Position numbers and translations under genes: made by a program. DNA of 64,000 bases from Parahoeflea alexandrii. GTDB lineage: Bacteria; Pseudomonadota; Alphaproteobacteria; Rhizobiales; Rhizobiaceae. The notes beneath the pieces were generated by a model that was not told the origin of the DNA, made no database searches, and was given only the letters and a program-made list of their open reading frames with translations. Below are positions 45,201 through 51,606 of the stretch, in pieces. Where the stretch lies: assembly GCF_024105735.1 (NCBI RefSeq), contig NZ_JAAAML010000001.1, positions 1,063,809-1,127,808 on the forward strand, written 5' to 3'. The first letter of the stretch is position 1. Each line of letters opens with the position of its first letter.

Positions 45201-47649
45201 CAGCGGCACGACAAATGGCGAGCCGGGTACATACGAGCTGCGGTTGAATTCGGGTGAAAGTCTTGACCATGAAACCGACCCGACCATTGGTCTCAAGGTC
45301 GAAGTCAATGATCACGGCCTGGTGAACAATCTGACCACCTTGCCGGTGACGGTGACGGTGAGCGATGTCAACGACGCGCCGGTGGCGGTGGATGACACCT
45401 TCGCGCCACTTGCTGAGACCCTCGTCACTTTTGACCCGGGATCCTGGCAAAACATTCCTGATGGATATGGCGGGCTGAACTGGAGTTCGGACACGTCGCC
45501 AAACGGCTCCACCCCCGACTTCTATTTCGGGCAGTATGGCGGGCGAACCTCGGGATACAGTGGCAACGTCGGTGCAAACTCGACGTTTGAAAGCCCGGAC
45601 GGTAGCGAATTTGATCTCAACAGCCTGAATTTGCGCAAATTTGGTCTCGAGCAGACCCTCGAGTATCAAACGAATTATGCGGCGACGGAAGTTGAAGTTT
45701 CCGGATACCGGGACGGGGTTGAGGTCTATTCCGGCGTGGCTGTCAGTCTGAATTTTACCGGAACCGACGTCGCGCTCAATTTCGAGAACATCGACGCCTT
45801 CAAGATTTCCGTTACCGGTTTTGGCGCCGTGGCGGGTCATGGGCTGTTCGAACTCGACAACATCTCCTACTCCAAGGGCCTCTCCATCTCGGAAGACGCC
45901 GCACACACCTTTACAGCGGCTGACCTTGTCGGCAACGACACCGATGCCGACGGCGATACGCTGTCGGTCTCGGCGGTCTCTGCCACCAGCGTCAATGGTG
46001 CGGCGATTACGCTCAAAGGCGACGGTACCGTCAGCTATGATCCGACGGCGTCGGTGGCGCTGCAGGCGCTGGGCGAAGGCGACAGCACCACGGACACGTT
46101 TATCTACACGGTGTCGGATGGAAATGGAGGCATGGATACGGGCACCGCGACAATGACTGTCACGGGCACCAACGATGCCGCCATCCTCTCCGGAGACGTG
46201 ACGGGCGCTGTGACTGAAGACGCGGTTTCGACCACTGTCTCCGGCAATCTCGACTCGAGCGACATCGACAATGCCGATGACGCTTTCCAAGAGGTCGCAG
46301 CGGGCGCTGCGACGGCAAACCAGTACGGCACCTATGCGGTCAACGCGGCGGGTTTATGGACCTACACGCTCGACAATGCCAACCCGGCAGTCGATGCGCT
46401 CACCAACGGGCACACGCTGACCGACAGCTTCACGGTCCTGTCCGAAGACGGCACCGCGCAGACGGTCGATATCACCATCAACGGCAATACGGGCGCAGCA
46501 GCGCTTGTTTCCGGTCCGCCGCTGGTGGTTGCCTACATCGACTATGACGGTGTGGCCGGATATGACCCGGCGGCCGACACGCTGATCGCCCGGGTTATCG
46601 ATACCAATCAGGACGGGTTCACCGGCGCTGGCGACGAGTTGCAGTTCGGCTTCTATCCGCTGAATTACTCGGCCAGCGCGGTGGGTACGTTCTCAGGGGC
46701 AAACCAGACGATCACCTCCGCTTATGGTGGTGCCGGCGTTTCCGGACTGCACATACAGACACAGGAAGGCGGTGCCTATTACTTGCTGGACCGGGGAGAC
46801 ATGGAGCAGTTCTCAAGCCCTAATTTCATCTTCAGGGATGCGATCCCCGAGCAAGGCACGGGCTCCAATCAGTTGTCGCTCAACGCTTCGGCTGGTGACC
46901 CGGCGTCGCCGAACCAAAACGCAAGTCAGCCTTCAGTAGAGTTCATAGGCGTGGGCAATCAGGCCTTCCTCGAAATCAACTTTGCGACCGCCAACGACGC
47001 GGTCATCACCGGCGATGTTTCGGGTGCGGTGATCGAGGACGCGGCGCTGACTACCGTCTCAGGCGATCTCAACGCCGCCGACGCCAACAATACGGCGGAC
47101 GCGTTCCGGGTGATCACTGCGGGCGCTATGACCGTCAACAGCTACGGCACCTATGCGGTGGACGCGGCGGGTGTGTGGACCTACACGCTCGACAACGCCA
47201 ACCCGGCGGTTGGTGCGCTCAATAACGGGCAAACGCTCTCCGACAGCTTCATCGTCTACACCGAGGATGGCACGGCGCAGACAGTCGATATCGTCATCGA
47301 TGGCGCCAATGATGTACTCGTCGTTGGCTCTGGCGGAGATGATATTCTCATCGGCAACGATTTGGACAATGTCGTGAACGGTGGTGCCGGGAACGACATG
47401 CTGACCGGCGGACTTGGCGACGACACTTTCGTGTTCATCCTCGGCGATGGCGTCGACACCGTGACCGATTTCGATGACGGGCTTGATCTGGTGGATGTCT
47501 CGTCCTTCGGCTTCGTATCCGTCGATGATCTGATCTTCACCCAGGACGGCACGGACGCCGTCATCACCGGTCTTGGCGATGGTCAGGAGATCAGGCTCGA
47601 CAACACGCTTGTTGCCGATCTGGGCAATGACGATTTCAACTTCCTGTAA
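30214..47649 (+). CDS. Giant RTX adhesin (5811 residues), type I secreted, multidomain
   Basis: Very large acidic surface or secreted adhesin, no Sec signal. Modules by residue: 1-195 beta-sandwich-like; 220-388 and 427-595 a duplicated module (both begin VTVLDE-x-F); 600-800 cadherin/VCBS-like; 812-1936 an array of 125 nonapeptides; 1937-2033 serralysin-C-like module; 2034-2290 VCBS repeats; 2293-2453 Tyr-rich module; 2560-3015 FG-GAP repeats (LGDINNDGALDI type); 3016-3249 VCBS; 3250-3394 C-type-lectin-like (WLGGND, EPND, GNWNDL); 3731-3925 LamG/pentraxin-like; then cadherin-like repeats with GNDTDVD and FTPDADFNG; 5069-5224 a relative of the Tyr-rich module; 5703-5811 canonical RTX (GGAGNDMLTGGLGDDTF) and C-terminal secretion signal ending DFNFL. 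ATG follows AAGGGG. The two next genes encode its ABC exporter and adaptor. Confidence 0.93.
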   Translation: MSDENNILANGGFEATTADEATNSVDHGTWYTADAIEGWSATEGSIEIQSRSFGPTDATGILSSGAVLELDSHDYRSNCWFGRRDNADSTVAQSFTLDTDGTFELGFSYAARATTKTSDFSVSILDASGAVVFFQEFSGHEGNLEVAWQRFTQDLELSAGDYTLAFSSAEYADRDTIGALIDNVSFIDTGPKAQSDAYALDLGVSEILNVEATVGTDTRDVTVLDEDFSGERHLTRLETIADSDLVGKNGAAFSNSRADGVLLFNTVDVSMLDTGTLSFTIETDGKNRSGFEAADSRYGDYVRVEISVDGGEFMLLDMFEVRQEDLGLRGDQQTFVGSLTGQTFTSQSSALSYALPVGATSVQLRFITELSSSDEIIKFDDVLIQGEESFETGYATGLLSNDTDGNGEALEIISAEGTGLFSYADEDVTVLDENFDNAGRHLDDLDTVEESNLRGRNGVAQATSRGDGELEFAEVDIAGLGGETFSFSLNADALGCNRFESYGWARDFVKVEARFDDGSYQTIDTFDVEWRTGQQIFVGRNSGQEVAVSDGFVNLSYDLSALAGDAATAQIRLIAEVSSSGEIFEVDDVSLVGTRSVRSGAGIATITLESGAIVTIKSDGSFSYNANGKFAYLAEDEATSDSFSYTVQDASGNTDTATVTINLVGTNEGVVIVSADTVAGVTELADGDGAVLSDTGTIVFSDVDLIDVHTVTVTQETAYDSLLGDVAARGALTAVVSDPSTGDGTGAVTWTFQVDNSAIEDLGENRTVTQAYTVTIDDQQGSAVTRTIVVTITGVGVGSLVFGDDDTAIDTGDGDNSVTTGSGDDSVTVGDGDNTIDAGDGTNTVAAGGGSNTITTGTGNDTVTAGDGGNTVDAGEGDNAVTTGSGNDSVTVGDGDNTIDAGDGTNTVAAGGGSNTITTGTGDDTVTAGDGGNTVDVGQGDNAVTTGSGDDSVTVGDGDNIVDAGDGTNTVQAGDGSNDVTTGSGDDSVTVGGGDNTIDAGDGTNTVSAGDGSNTITTGTGDDTVTAGDGGNTVDAGQGDNAVTTGAGDDSVTVGDGDNTVDAGDGTNTVQAGDGNNDVTTGSGDDSVTVGGGDNTVDAGDGTNTVAAGDGTNDVTTGSGDDSVTVGDGDNTVDAGNGTNTVAAGGGSNTITTGTGDDTVTAGDGENTVDAGEGDNSVTTGSGDDSVTVGDGDNTIDAGDGANTVAAGDGNNDVTTGSGDDSVNVGDGDNTVDAGDGTNTVAAGGGSNTITTGTGNDTVTAGDGGNTVDAGDGDNAVTTGSGDDSVTVGAGDNTVDAGDGTNTVAAGGGSNTITTGTGDDTVTAGDGGNTVDAGEGDNAVTTGSGDDSVTVGDGENTVDAGDGTNTVAAGGGSNTITTGTGDDGVTVGDGTNTVDAGDGANTVQAGDGNNDVTTGSGDDSVTVGDGDNTVDAGDGTNTVAAGGGSNTITTGAGNDTVTAGDGNNDVTTGSGDDSVTVGDGDNTVDAGDGTNTVQAGDGNNDVTTGSGDDSVTVGDGDNTVDAGDGTNTVAAGGGSNTITTGTGNDTVTAGDGGNMVDAGEGDNSVTTGSGDDSVTVGDGANTVDAGDGANTVQAGDGNNDVTTGTGDDSVTVGDGDNTVDAGDGTNTVAAGGGSNTITTGTGNDTVTAGDGGNMVDAGEGDNSVTTGSGDDSVTVGDGANTVDAGDGANTVLAGDGNNDVTTGSGDDSVTVGDGDNTVDAGDGANTVAAGGGSNTITTGTGNDTVTAGDGGNAVDAGEGDNSVTTGSGDDSVTVGDGTNTVDAGDGANTVLAGDGNNDVTTGSGDDSVTVGDGDNTVDAGDGTNTVQAGDGNNDVTTGSGDDSVTVGDGDNTVDAGDGTNTVAAGGGSNTITTGTGNDTVTAGDGGNTVDAGDGDNSVTTGSGDDTIVTGSGDDILDGGAGFDTLTGGGGTDTFVISDTAGGPDLITDFSTGTDADILDLSALLPGQTVTAGNMTDFMQMRIVGGDTIVSIDPTGSGDPANFVDVAILAGSTGEITVTFDGVTLLLTENSAVEILTADASGDVVEDAAGEFPGLETTGTIAFTDADFSDSHQAAVTAVPAVALGAFLLTPVVEAEGAPGGSIGWTYTLDNDAAQVLAEGQVITEIYTVTVSDDNDPASSVTQDITVTITGTNDIPWITSAAGANEGAVTEAGNEDNGTIVAGTPSATGTLTFSDVDAIVADTASWSIAPNATNTTALGSMSIDAATGLWTYEIHNADPAIETLAEGQVETETFTATVTDEFGASVTQVVTVTIAGTNDGPVAQDDAVVPNVLAAASVLDFDESASASYYYDYTTGNYVYTYEEFQVSPNGADYSTYIDTYSYGAGSSGSVYAYGDGTNYLGGLIERIDGADFGISSLDVSSYYNYGSQVTFVGYNDGVEVGSLTVFIDPHYETPYGGTNGHVTFGGDFASIDQLAFIPGSGDYIFLDNLSVASRATENFAVDIDVLGNDADPDAGAELSVASVDPASALGAAISINTDGTVRYDSIGAVGVDALSEGESATDSFSYTVTDEFGATDTATVTVELTGQNDAPVIATSSATGLLDVVAVGSTSQYNGAAPDGIAVLAGLGGGVFVTTDTYSSALGYTYYSSYNGSQSGYEYNYTMALGDINNDGALDIIIGGNGYLGDNYTGSGDALSVFLNNGAGRFVAAGTLSNGSAAVDLYSGSQSESTSDVELADINGDGNIDIIVAGQGSNDEYSSGTGDGLSLLLGNGDGTFQTPSTFSISPNAPSGADSEYGNDVELADLNGDGVLDVVVAGGSNYYYGGSNGGIAVLLGDGLGGLETAVNYASNIFQETGLDENNATLALGDVDNDGFVDILVGGGAGGAGAAPTSLSLLRGNGDGSFQAAVNFSSGLGYTYLGSPGSIYYGTVYDRTNDVKLADLDNDGNLDIIAVATGQNSTTSVGTGHGLSILLGNGDGTFETPNTYAIGISSYTYPNEVQVADLDGDGILDVVAAESSTGLVFFAGNGDGTFAEGRAISDPFNQGVRDFALVNLTDVVAAEVGENAAGAGATDPGTVEIGVEFADPDANDTHTYSMNTGATNGSVVNNGDGTFTYSTNNSYEWLAEGQVAIDTFKVTVTDNHSASDTATVAVTITGTNDAPVITTAVGGNAGAVTEAGNQDNGAIVAGTPSATGTLSFSDVDSIVTDNASWSIAPDATNATALGSMSIDPATGLWTYAIDNADPTVQALVEGQVETETFTATVTDEFGATATQTVTVTINGTNDAPVAVADFANGDDLSGYVQNPDNGHYYKFFAGGLSWQDASAAAAAEGGYLATITAPEESAFALSLDSKPLFAWLGGNDTATEGQWLWVEGPEAGTPIVYQPWDAGEPNDGFTGEDFLIMYVDSGNLGNWNDLSSNPNPDVGFLVEIDTRPLARGSVATNDSDVDLGAGAALSYALVAPVAGLTLGANGAYAFDPADAAYGYLAEGEVLEVVAGYAVTDEFGATAQSTLTITLTGTNQAPVAVIDTNATDALVEQGFGIAGDDIAAGNLLANDTDIDALDVLAVTNVDSGTGETGSNMTVDPSFTQLVTGRYGLLVISADGTWEYTLNNLDADTEALGDGDTGIETFTYTISDGNGGTDTSTLTLEIAGSGDNVAPVANDDDLAVTEDTPATLDLLANDTDGNNAPVVTQTLSVVSINGQAATVGAVIATDHGSITIGADGAVNYTPDADFNGADSFTYIASDGLEESAEATVTLDVAAVNDAPEITLPSAGSISFTGGSPVGDSVSVPGLTLGSAYTLEAWVRNDAPSLSIHSTTIMEFSNDNPYLGLTPAGHLYLWNSGASSSTPLPRGEWVHVAATVDAGVSKLYVNGAHVATGTAPSSSGTGLGIGHNNNDTGWVGLIDEVRVWTVARTEAEIVAAKDIQLTGNEAGLEGYWTFNEGSGGTTADLTGNGHTGALTNAAAFDADGFAGSVANFATVEDNTVLITGVTISDVDAGAGDVLAILSVVHGSVAFGDLTGITVTAGANDSATVTVQGTVAAINTTLAALNYSPDADYNGNDILSLQVSDLGNTGSGGAMVDTVEIPIMIMPVNDGPVAVADALAATEDTAVTYTAAQLLGNDTDVDNQAGDLAIASVTSGTGGTAVLNASGTVTFTPDADFNGAADFTYTVTDGDLESASATATVIVAAVNDGPAILGGTSAGAILVNDTGALDSAVTWGQGQTHYANQTFYAGDVITFDITGVVQSGVTFQLYDSNDQALDASFRVAPGEHQVYSYTVTEELSGIRYRADAAGVGGNPGWVIDASVVSGGLDVDEDASGSFTGLVISDVDAGSDPIAVTLEVGNGDLAFTGGTSGLTFTDSDGSDGTLAFTGSQADINAALGSLDYTGEQDFAGQDILTITADDQGNTGSGGALSASTEVVIDVAAVNDAPEILGAASVGATTVNDIQAYNVPNSPGNGGFNSSYSGLPGNQSDGRSISGFAAGDQVTFTVSGANYFFVLRDGSGTALAPFDGLYSNQVPGGSFTSTYTVTGGADTTLSWYLGANNQTGGNPSYTVTASAVPVGLEVDEDGSAVFSGVSIADIDADGGIMDVTMSVGNGTLDLLSSTGLTVTEADGSDGMLAFSGSLSDINAALAALQYTGNADFNGTDALSITVSDNGNTGSGGALSVTKSVAINVAPVNDAPVAVADELSGTEDTVITFTAAELLGNDTDVDNPAGDLSIASVTSGTGGTAVLNLDGTVTFTPDADFNGVADFTYTTSDGDLESAPATATVNVAAVNDAPVIPTEALLYQVENPSFSGGVPSYTTNAAADLTGAIERVQYRMEVEGINGTLYYAEVSFDAWPGLTAADLAVPTTANGIVIQRDVTNLTVESNYPGVVNGSGFEGRLEIWPYDYSRNAAPGFAGDGATYDVSDTHTGNSSYGSFQIHNLSAPAPQTVFAWNNHNGTPDIGFGNNPGADPDWTFAGSPNLDESTWSLQISVAVGLESAETAENDAGALLASFDVSDIDTATGLTFKVLNASDEVDTRFEVVAASGTTNGEPGTYELRLNSGESLDHETDPTIGLKVEVNDHGLVNNLTTLPVTVTVSDVNDAPVAVDDTFAPLAETLVTFDPGSWQNIPDGYGGLNWSSDTSPNGSTPDFYFGQYGGRTSGYSGNVGANSTFESPDGSEFDLNSLNLRKFGLEQTLEYQTNYAATEVEVSGYRDGVEVYSGVAVSLNFTGTDVALNFENIDAFKISVTGFGAVAGHGLFELDNISYSKGLSISEDAAHTFTAADLVGNDTDADGDTLSVSAVSATSVNGAAITLKGDGTVSYDPTASVALQALGEGDSTTDTFIYTVSDGNGGMDTGTATMTVTGTNDAAILSGDVTGAVTEDAVSTTVSGNLDSSDIDNADDAFQEVAAGAATANQYGTYAVNAAGLWTYTLDNANPAVDALTNGHTLTDSFTVLSEDGTAQTVDITINGNTGAAALVSGPPLVVAYIDYDGVAGYDPAADTLIARVIDTNQDGFTGAGDELQFGFYPLNYSASAVGTFSGANQTITSAYGGAGVSGLHIQTQEGGAYYLLDRGDMEQFSSPNFIFRDAIPEQGTGSNQLSLNASAGDPASPNQNASQPSVEFIGVGNQAFLEINFATANDAVITGDVSGAVIEDAALTTVSGDLNAADANNTADAFRVITAGAMTVNSYGTYAVDAAGVWTYTLDNANPAVGALNNGQTLSDSFIVYTEDGTAQTVDIVIDGANDVLVVGSGGDDILIGNDLDNVVNGGAGNDMLTGGLGDDTFVFILGDGVDTVTDFDDGLDLVDVSSFGFVSVDDLIFTQDGTDAVITGLGDGQEIRLDNTLVADLGNDDFNFL
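32647..36021 (+). repeat. Array of 125 in-register 27-bp (9-residue) repeats inside the adhesin gene
   Basis: Exactly 125 consecutive units of 27 bp with no break in register. The unit is G-x-G-x-(N/D)-x-(V/I)-x-x, for example GDGDNTVDA, GDGTNTVAA, GGGSNTITT. Only the last four (GSGDDTIVT, GSGDDILDG, GAGFDTLTG, GGGTDTFVI) look like ordinary RTX. Units are ordered in super-repeats of seven (189 bp) and four (108 bp), and near 34862, 35159 and 35456 an 11-unit (297-bp) block recurs almost unchanged, which points to recent unequal recombination. The array is expected to fold as a long beta-roll or beta-helix rod. Confidence 0.93.
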
Positions 47650-47670
47650 GCGATCGTCTGCGACAGGCGT

Positions 47671-47692
47671 CCGGGGGCTTTCGGGCCCCCGG
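47671..47692 (+). terminator. Hairpin after the adhesin gene
   Basis: CCGGGGGC (47671-47678) and GCCCCCGG (47685-47692) form an 8-bp GC stem with a 6-nt loop, 22 nt beyond the adhesin stop. Only a weak T-stretch follows (GTGGTTTC). It probably reduces or ends transcription before the secretion genes, which start 227 bp later. Confidence 0.6.
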
Positions 47693-47918
47693 GTGGTTTC
47701 AGCACACACGGCGCGGCATGCGTCGCTTTCAGTCACAAACGGTTCTGGGGCGTGGCCTGTGGATGAGAGTCTTGATGCCCGTGGCAGTTTCCCAGGGGGC
47801 GGCGGATTAATCGTGATTGCAATGGTTCCTTTCAGAATGCCTTCGGGCGGTGCTAAGGTTCAAACCGTTGGTCTTGCAAGGGTGAAAACACCTTGCTGGT
47901 TGGGGGCGGAGCGTCATC

Positions 47919-49748
47919 GTGCAGAGTAAACAAGCCTCTTCGGGTTCCGGAACCACGGGCCCGGTGCAGGCCTTGCCGGCAGCAGAAACGGCCGCCGGCG
48001 GCACGCCTGTTGCCATGTCCGCGCCAAGGCCACCTGCAGCAAAACCCATCGATGTATCGGGTGTCTTTGCATCCCTGCGCTCGGCGTTTTGGGGCATCGG
48101 CGTGGTCAGCCTGCTGATCAATGTGCTGATGCTCACCGGTCCCTTGTTCATGCTGCAGGTCTATGACCGGGTGCTGGCCAGCGGTTCGGTGCCGACGCTG
48201 ATTGTCATCGGCGGGCTGGCGCTGTCGATGTATGTTTTCTACGGGCTTCTCGAAGGGGTCCGGGGCCGGATCCTGGCGCGCGTTGGGCAGAGGGTCGATG
48301 CGCAATTGTCGGGCATCGCCTATGCGATCTCGACGGTATTGCCGCTGCGGCTCGGGGCGCAGGCCGCGAAGCACCGTCCGGTTCAGGATCTCGACAGTGT
48401 GCGCCAGTTCCTCTCGGGGTCGGGACCGGCAGCCATTTTCGATGTGCCGTGGATCCCGCTCTATCTGGGCGTGGTGTTCCTGTTTCACCCGGTGCTGGGC
48501 TATCTGGCGCTCGCTGGCGCTCTGGTCATCTGTGTGCTGATCGGGCTCAACGAAATGTTCTCCCGCAAGCCCGCAGCCGAAGCCGCGCAGGTCGCGGGAA
48601 GGCGTAATTCGGTGGTCGAGGCCAGCCGGCGCAATGCTGAAGCCGTGCAGTCAATGGGCATGATGGGCGCGATGCTATCGCGCTGGACCAGGGAAAATGA
48701 CGCTTATCTCGCCAAGCAGCGCTCATCCGCCGACTGGGCCGGCTTCTTCGGCACGGCAATCAAGACCATCCGCTTCCTGCTGCAGTCGGCAATCCTGGGT
48801 GTCGGAGCCTGGCTGGCCATTCAACAGGCGATCACGCCGGGTGTCATGATCGCCGCCTCGATCATGACTTCACGGGCGCTTTCGCCGGTTGAGCAGGCGG
48901 TTTCGCAATGGCGCGGATTCATCGCCGCGCGGCAGGGGCTCACCCGACTGAAAGCCCTGATCGCGGCGGAGAACAGAACCGGCGACGACGAGATGCTTGA
49001 TCTGCCGTTGCCGCAATCATCGCTGCGGCTGGAGGAGCTTGCCTGCGGTCCCGCCGGCATCCGCCAGGCCTTCATCCAGGGCGTGAACCTGGAACTGGCC
49101 GCGGGTGAGGGCCTTGGCGTCATCGGTCCTTCGGGCTCGGGCAAGTCGACGCTTGCCAGAGCGATCGTCGGCCTGACGCCGGCACTCAAGGGGGCTGTTC
49201 GCTTCGATGGCGCGGAACTTACACAATGGCCGGCGGACAGGATCGGCGATATTATCGGCTATCTGCCGCAGGATGTGCAGCTGTTTGATGGCACCATCGC
49301 CGAAAACATTTCCCGCTTTGCGCTTGAGCCTTCCTCCGATGTCGTCATCGATGCGGCGAAACTCGCCGATGTCCACGACCTGATCGTTGGCCTGCCGGAC
49401 GGCTACAACACACTCATCGGCTCGGAGGGCATGGCCATGTCGGGCGGGCAGCGCCAGCGCATCGCACTGGCCCGGGCGCTGTATGGCCGTCCGTTCCTGG
49501 TGCTTCTCGACGAGCCCAATTCCAATCTGGACTCCGATGGAGAGGCAGCACTCACCGGCGCGATCAAATCAATGCGTGCGCATGGCTCGATCGTGGTGGT
49601 GATCGCCCACCGGCCCAGCGCCATTGCCGCGGTCGACAAGGTGCTGTGCCTGGCTGAAGGTAAGGTCGTGGGCTATGGCCCGAAGGACGAGGTGATGCAG
49701 AAACTAGTGGCACCTGTTCCAACCCGCGGGGTCGCAGCCAATGCATGA
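47919..49748 (+). CDS. Type I secretion ABC transporter (PrtD/HlyB class, no C39 peptidase domain)
   Basis: 609-residue inner-membrane exporter with fused ATPase. An Ala/Pro-rich tail of about 45 residues precedes the transmembrane domain (about 50-310, including FMLQVYDRVLASGSVPTL typical of the PrtD family). The nucleotide-binding domain has Walker A GPSGSGKST, signature MSGGQRQRIAL and Walker B LVLLDEPNSNLD. The lack of a C39-type domain is normal for RTX exporters. Start is GTG with GGCGGAG upstream. It overlaps the adaptor gene by 8 bp. Cargo: the adhesin encoded immediately upstream. The TolC-type outer-membrane pore is not in the window. Confidence 0.93.
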   Translation: MQSKQASSGSGTTGPVQALPAAETAAGGTPVAMSAPRPPAAKPIDVSGVFASLRSAFWGIGVVSLLINVLMLTGPLFMLQVYDRVLASGSVPTLIVIGGLALSMYVFYGLLEGVRGRILARVGQRVDAQLSGIAYAISTVLPLRLGAQAAKHRPVQDLDSVRQFLSGSGPAAIFDVPWIPLYLGVVFLFHPVLGYLALAGALVICVLIGLNEMFSRKPAAEAAQVAGRRNSVVEASRRNAEAVQSMGMMGAMLSRWTRENDAYLAKQRSSADWAGFFGTAIKTIRFLLQSAILGVGAWLAIQQAITPGVMIAASIMTSRALSPVEQAVSQWRGFIAARQGLTRLKALIAAENRTGDDEMLDLPLPQSSLRLEELACGPAGIRQAFIQGVNLELAAGEGLGVIGPSGSGKSTLARAIVGLTPALKGAVRFDGAELTQWPADRIGDIIGYLPQDVQLFDGTIAENISRFALEPSSDVVIDAAKLADVHDLIVGLPDGYNTLIGSEGMAMSGGQRQRIALARALYGRPFLVLLDEPNSNLDSDGEAALTGAIKSMRAHGSIVVVIAHRPSAIAAVDKVLCLAEGKVVGYGPKDEVMQKLVAPVPTRGVAANA

Positions 49749-51051
49749 TGGATCAAGCGACAATTTGCTGGCGGGCAGCATCCGCAAGCATCTTGTCTTT
49801 GCCTTGGCGCTGGTCGTGCTGCTTGTCGGTGGCGTCGGCGGCTGGGCCGCCAACACCGAAATCTCCGGTGCCGTGGTGGCTTCAGGCACAGTCGTTGTCG
49901 AGAGCAACACCAAGCAGGTTCAACACCGCGAGGGCGGCATCGTGCGCGAGATCACCGTGCGCGACGGCGACACCGTCAAAGCCGGGGATCTGCTGATCCG
50001 GCTGGATGACACGGTGACACGGGCCAATTTCACGGTGGTGCTCAAACAGCTAGACGAGCTGTCCGCCCAGGAAGCCCGTCTGCTGGCGGAGCGCGACGGT
50101 ACCGAACTGATAGAATTCACACTCAAGGATGGCGCTGTCGCCGACGCGCCGAAAAGCATTATCGAAGACAGCCAGATCCGCCTGATGGAAGCCCGGCGCA
50201 ACAGCCTGAAGGGCCGCAAGCAGCAGCTTGGCGAGCAAATCCGGCAATTGGAAAAGCAGATCGACGGTCTGCAGGTACAGAGCCTGGCCACACAAGCGGA
50301 AATCGAATTGGTTGATGATGAGCTTGTCGATCTCGAAGATCTGTTGCAACAGCAACTCGTTGCCAAGCAACGGGTGAGCTCGTTGCGGCGGGAAAAGACC
50401 CAGCTTGAGGGCGCTCATGGCGGGCTTCTCTCGGAGATAGCCCAGGCCTACGAAGCGATCAGCGAGCGCAAGATCCAGATCCTCCAGATCGAGGCGGAAT
50501 CGCGCGCCGAAGTGCTTGAGCTCTTGCAGGAAGTCCGCTCCCGCATCGCGCAATTGGAAGAACAGAAGATCGCAGCCGAAGACGAACTGGCCCGCGTCGA
50601 AATTCGTGCTCCCAGCTCGGGTTATGTCCATCAACTTTCCCAGCATACGCTCGGCGGGGTGGTGGGACCTGGCGAGACGCTGATGCTGATTGTGCCGAAG
50701 GAAGATCTTCTGGTTATCGAGGCGCGGATCCAGCCGGCCAACATCGACCAGCTGTCACCGAGCCAGCACGCAAGGCTGCGCTTTCCCAGCTTTGACCAGA
50801 GAGCCACGCCGGAGCTCGAGGCCCGTCTGCTCACAGTGTCCGCCGATCTGACCATCGATGAGACCACCGGGCTTGGTTACTACACCGCGCGGCTGACCAT
50901 TCCGGAGGTCGAGCTTGTCAAACTTAACGGCAAGCAGCTGGTCCCGGGGATGCCCGTTGAGGCCTTTCTCAAGACCGATGACCGCACCGTTCTGTCCTAT
51001 CTCGTCAAGCCAGTGCGCGACCAGATCGCCCATGCGCTGAAGGAACGGTGA
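49741..51051 (+). CDS. HlyD/PrtE-family membrane fusion protein
   Basis: 436-residue periplasmic adaptor that links the ABC exporter to a TolC-type pore. One N-terminal membrane helix (LVFALALVVLLVGGVGGWA, about 18-36), a lipoyl half-motif (QHREGGIVREITVRDGDTVKAGDLL), long coiled-coil hairpin (about 90-275, rich in Glu, Gln, Leu, with the turn near LVAKQRVSSLRR), the second lipoyl half (VEIRAPSSGYVHQL), and a beta-barrel C-terminal part (VIEARIQPANIDQL). Overlaps the ABC gene by 8 bp, so made in fixed ratio with it. Confidence 0.93.
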   Translation: MHDGSSDNLLAGSIRKHLVFALALVVLLVGGVGGWAANTEISGAVVASGTVVVESNTKQVQHREGGIVREITVRDGDTVKAGDLLIRLDDTVTRANFTVVLKQLDELSAQEARLLAERDGTELIEFTLKDGAVADAPKSIIEDSQIRLMEARRNSLKGRKQQLGEQIRQLEKQIDGLQVQSLATQAEIELVDDELVDLEDLLQQQLVAKQRVSSLRREKTQLEGAHGGLLSEIAQAYEAISERKIQILQIEAESRAEVLELLQEVRSRIAQLEEQKIAAEDELARVEIRAPSSGYVHQLSQHTLGGVVGPGETLMLIVPKEDLLVIEARIQPANIDQLSPSQHARLRFPSFDQRATPELEARLLTVSADLTIDETTGLGYYTARLTIPEVELVKLNGKQLVPGMPVEAFLKTDDRTVLSYLVKPVRDQIAHALKER

Positions 51052-51516
51052 ACAGGTATTCGGCTTCTGGCCGGGTCAATCGCAGTGATCCGCGCCGTTA
51101 TCGGAAGCTGGCATCAGATGTGGCACGCTTCGGATATGTTCGCATGAGCCCCACTGAACAAGTCCTAGAGATCTTGAGGGAGTGATCGGCCGCCGCGGGA
51201 TACGGTTTGGCTGGTCTGTTCGGAAAAGTGGAGGGAGCCCGGTTTCAGGGCAGATCGTTTACGAGTGGATCGAGTGGACCGATAACATCCCATCAAACCA
51301 ACTCCGGAGTATGTCGACCCACAGATCCGAGAGGCTGGACAGCGATATTTTACTTTGCTGACCGATGACGAACTCGCCGCGGTGGACTGATAGCGGCCGT
51401 GTCGGGAAGTTTTTCCAAGGATCGACTGGTGGTGCATTACACCAACAAGTCAGGGATATTGTCGGGGCAACAGACAGGCTGGATTAAAAAAATCCAAATA
51501 GATCAGATGGTTGGAA
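51052..51516. other. Gene-poor stretch with a possible decayed coding remnant
   Basis: About 465 bp without an intact gene. Around 51290-51390 on the plus strand a short open stretch reads TPEYVDPQIREAGQRYF and ends LTDDELAAVD-stop, protein-like in composition but blocked upstream by a stop in the same frame. It may be the 3' end of a gene lost by frameshift. I do not recognise the family. Confidence 0.3.
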
Positions 51517-51606
51517 TGGCGGAGAGGAAGGGATTCGAACCCTCGATACCCTTCCGGGTATACTCCCTTAGCAGGGGAGCGCCTTCGACCACTCGGCCAC
51601 CTCTCC
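51517..51606 (-). tRNA. tRNA-Ser (anticodon GCU)
   Basis: On the minus strand a 90-nt class II tRNA: acceptor GGAGAGG pairs with CCTCTCC, discriminator G, and the CCA end is encoded (TGG at 51517-51519 on the plus strand). The anticodon loop CTGCTAA gives anticodon GCT (51570-51572), reading AGC/AGU serine codons. The long variable arm (TACCCGGAAGGGTA) and the T-loop GTTCGAATC are as expected for serine tRNA. Confidence 0.96.
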
